Below, in pieces: positions 5,485 through 5,663 of a stretch of DNA of 5,663 nucleotides (position 1 is the stretch's first letter; each line of letters begins with the position of its first letter). The translations under genes and the position numbers were made by a program. Source of the DNA: a bacterium. GTDB taxonomy: Bacteria > Bacteroidota > Ignavibacteria > Kapaibacteriales > UBA2268. Where the stretch lies: the NCBI GenBank assembly GCA_030426865.1, contig JAUHXN010000198.1:1-5663 (forward strand), read 5' to 3'. Below the pieces are notes generated by a model that was not told where the DNA came from, did no database searches, and saw only the letters and a program-made list of their open reading frames with translations.

Positions 5485-5663
5485 ATGAAAAACTATACTA
5501 ATCGCAAAGAATATATTGGTAAGTTAATGGCTTACAAAGAAAAAGACCTTATAAAAGTAATAAGTGGTCTTCGTAGGTCGGGTAAAAGTACTTTGCTCGA
5601 GCTATACCGTGAAGAATTGCGAAAACTAGGAGTTGGGAAACGCCAAATACATTTTTATAATTT
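5485..5663 (+). CDS. AAA family ATPase (AAA_14/DUF4143 type), 3'-truncated by window edge
   Basis: About 59 codons are visible, starting MKNYTNRKEYIGKLMAYKEK. The phosphate-binding loop GLRRSGKST (Walker A) at residues 28-36 follows the strand LIKVIS, and LLELYREELRKLGV continues with the helix expected after it. The N-terminal short helix, the GLRR-SGKS loop and an HFYNF-like strand near residues 56-60 match ATPases of the AAA_14 type, whose members usually carry a C-terminal DUF4143 domain. That half is beyond the window. The biological role of these ATPases is mostly unknown, and they are often found in variable regions. In-frame TAA at 5461-5463 with no other ATG, GTG or TTG before 5485 fixes the start. 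The gene is separated from the preceding operon by the hairpin and is likely independently transcribed. Confidence 0.85.
   Translation, partial: MKNYTNRKEYIGKLMAYKEKDLIKVISGLRRSGKSTLLELYREELRKLGVGKRQIHFYN

Noticed and set aside
1..5663. CRISPR array, tRNA, rRNA or insertion sequence
   Set aside because: No spaced direct repeats, tRNA cloverleaf, rRNA-like stretch, transposase motif or flanking terminal repeats were seen on either strand.

Overview
The window looks like chromosomal DNA of a member of the Bacteroidota, probably Flavobacteriia or a related class. Three things suggest this: AT-rich A-led start regions with few Shine-Dalgarno sites, a signal peptide cut before Gln plus a lipoprotein with an acidic stretch after its lipobox, and a TAnnTTTG-type -7 box before the last gene. 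All supported genes lie on the + strand. This assignment is inference from sequence style and protein families, not from a search.

Layout. (1) Bases 1-1337: the 3' part of a flotillin/SPFH gene, cut by the window edge. (2) Bases 1356-2566: a two-gene unit, a DUF3800 protein (RNase H-like fold family) followed by an unnamed 168-aa protein that overlaps it by 4 bases (ATGA), closed by a hairpin terminator formed partly by the end of the second gene. (3) Bases 2665-5422: a compact series of five genes. They encode an exported protein with a helical-repeat C-terminus, a lipoprotein with a Cys/His motif, a conserved cytosolic protein of unknown function, a membrane-anchored small protein, and a DUF1456 (YehS-like) protein. 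The last four are joined by three successive 4-base ATGA overlaps, so they are very probably one translationally coupled operon. (4) A perfect 15-bp hairpin at 5427-5465. (5) The start of an AAA ATPase gene (AAA_14/DUF4143 type) running off the right edge.

Composition changes clearly after the flotillin gene: a sampled 60-base line inside it (541-600) is 50% G+C, whereas sampled lines in the DUF3800 gene (1561-1620) and the membrane-protein gene (4441-4500) are 22% and 25%. The middle of the window therefore reads as accessory cargo between more ordinary genes. The best candidates for something undescribed are the DUF3800 plus 168-aa pair, which has the form of a small defence or toxin-antitoxin-like module, and the coupled multi-compartment operon ending in DUF1456. 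Neither function is proven by the sequence.
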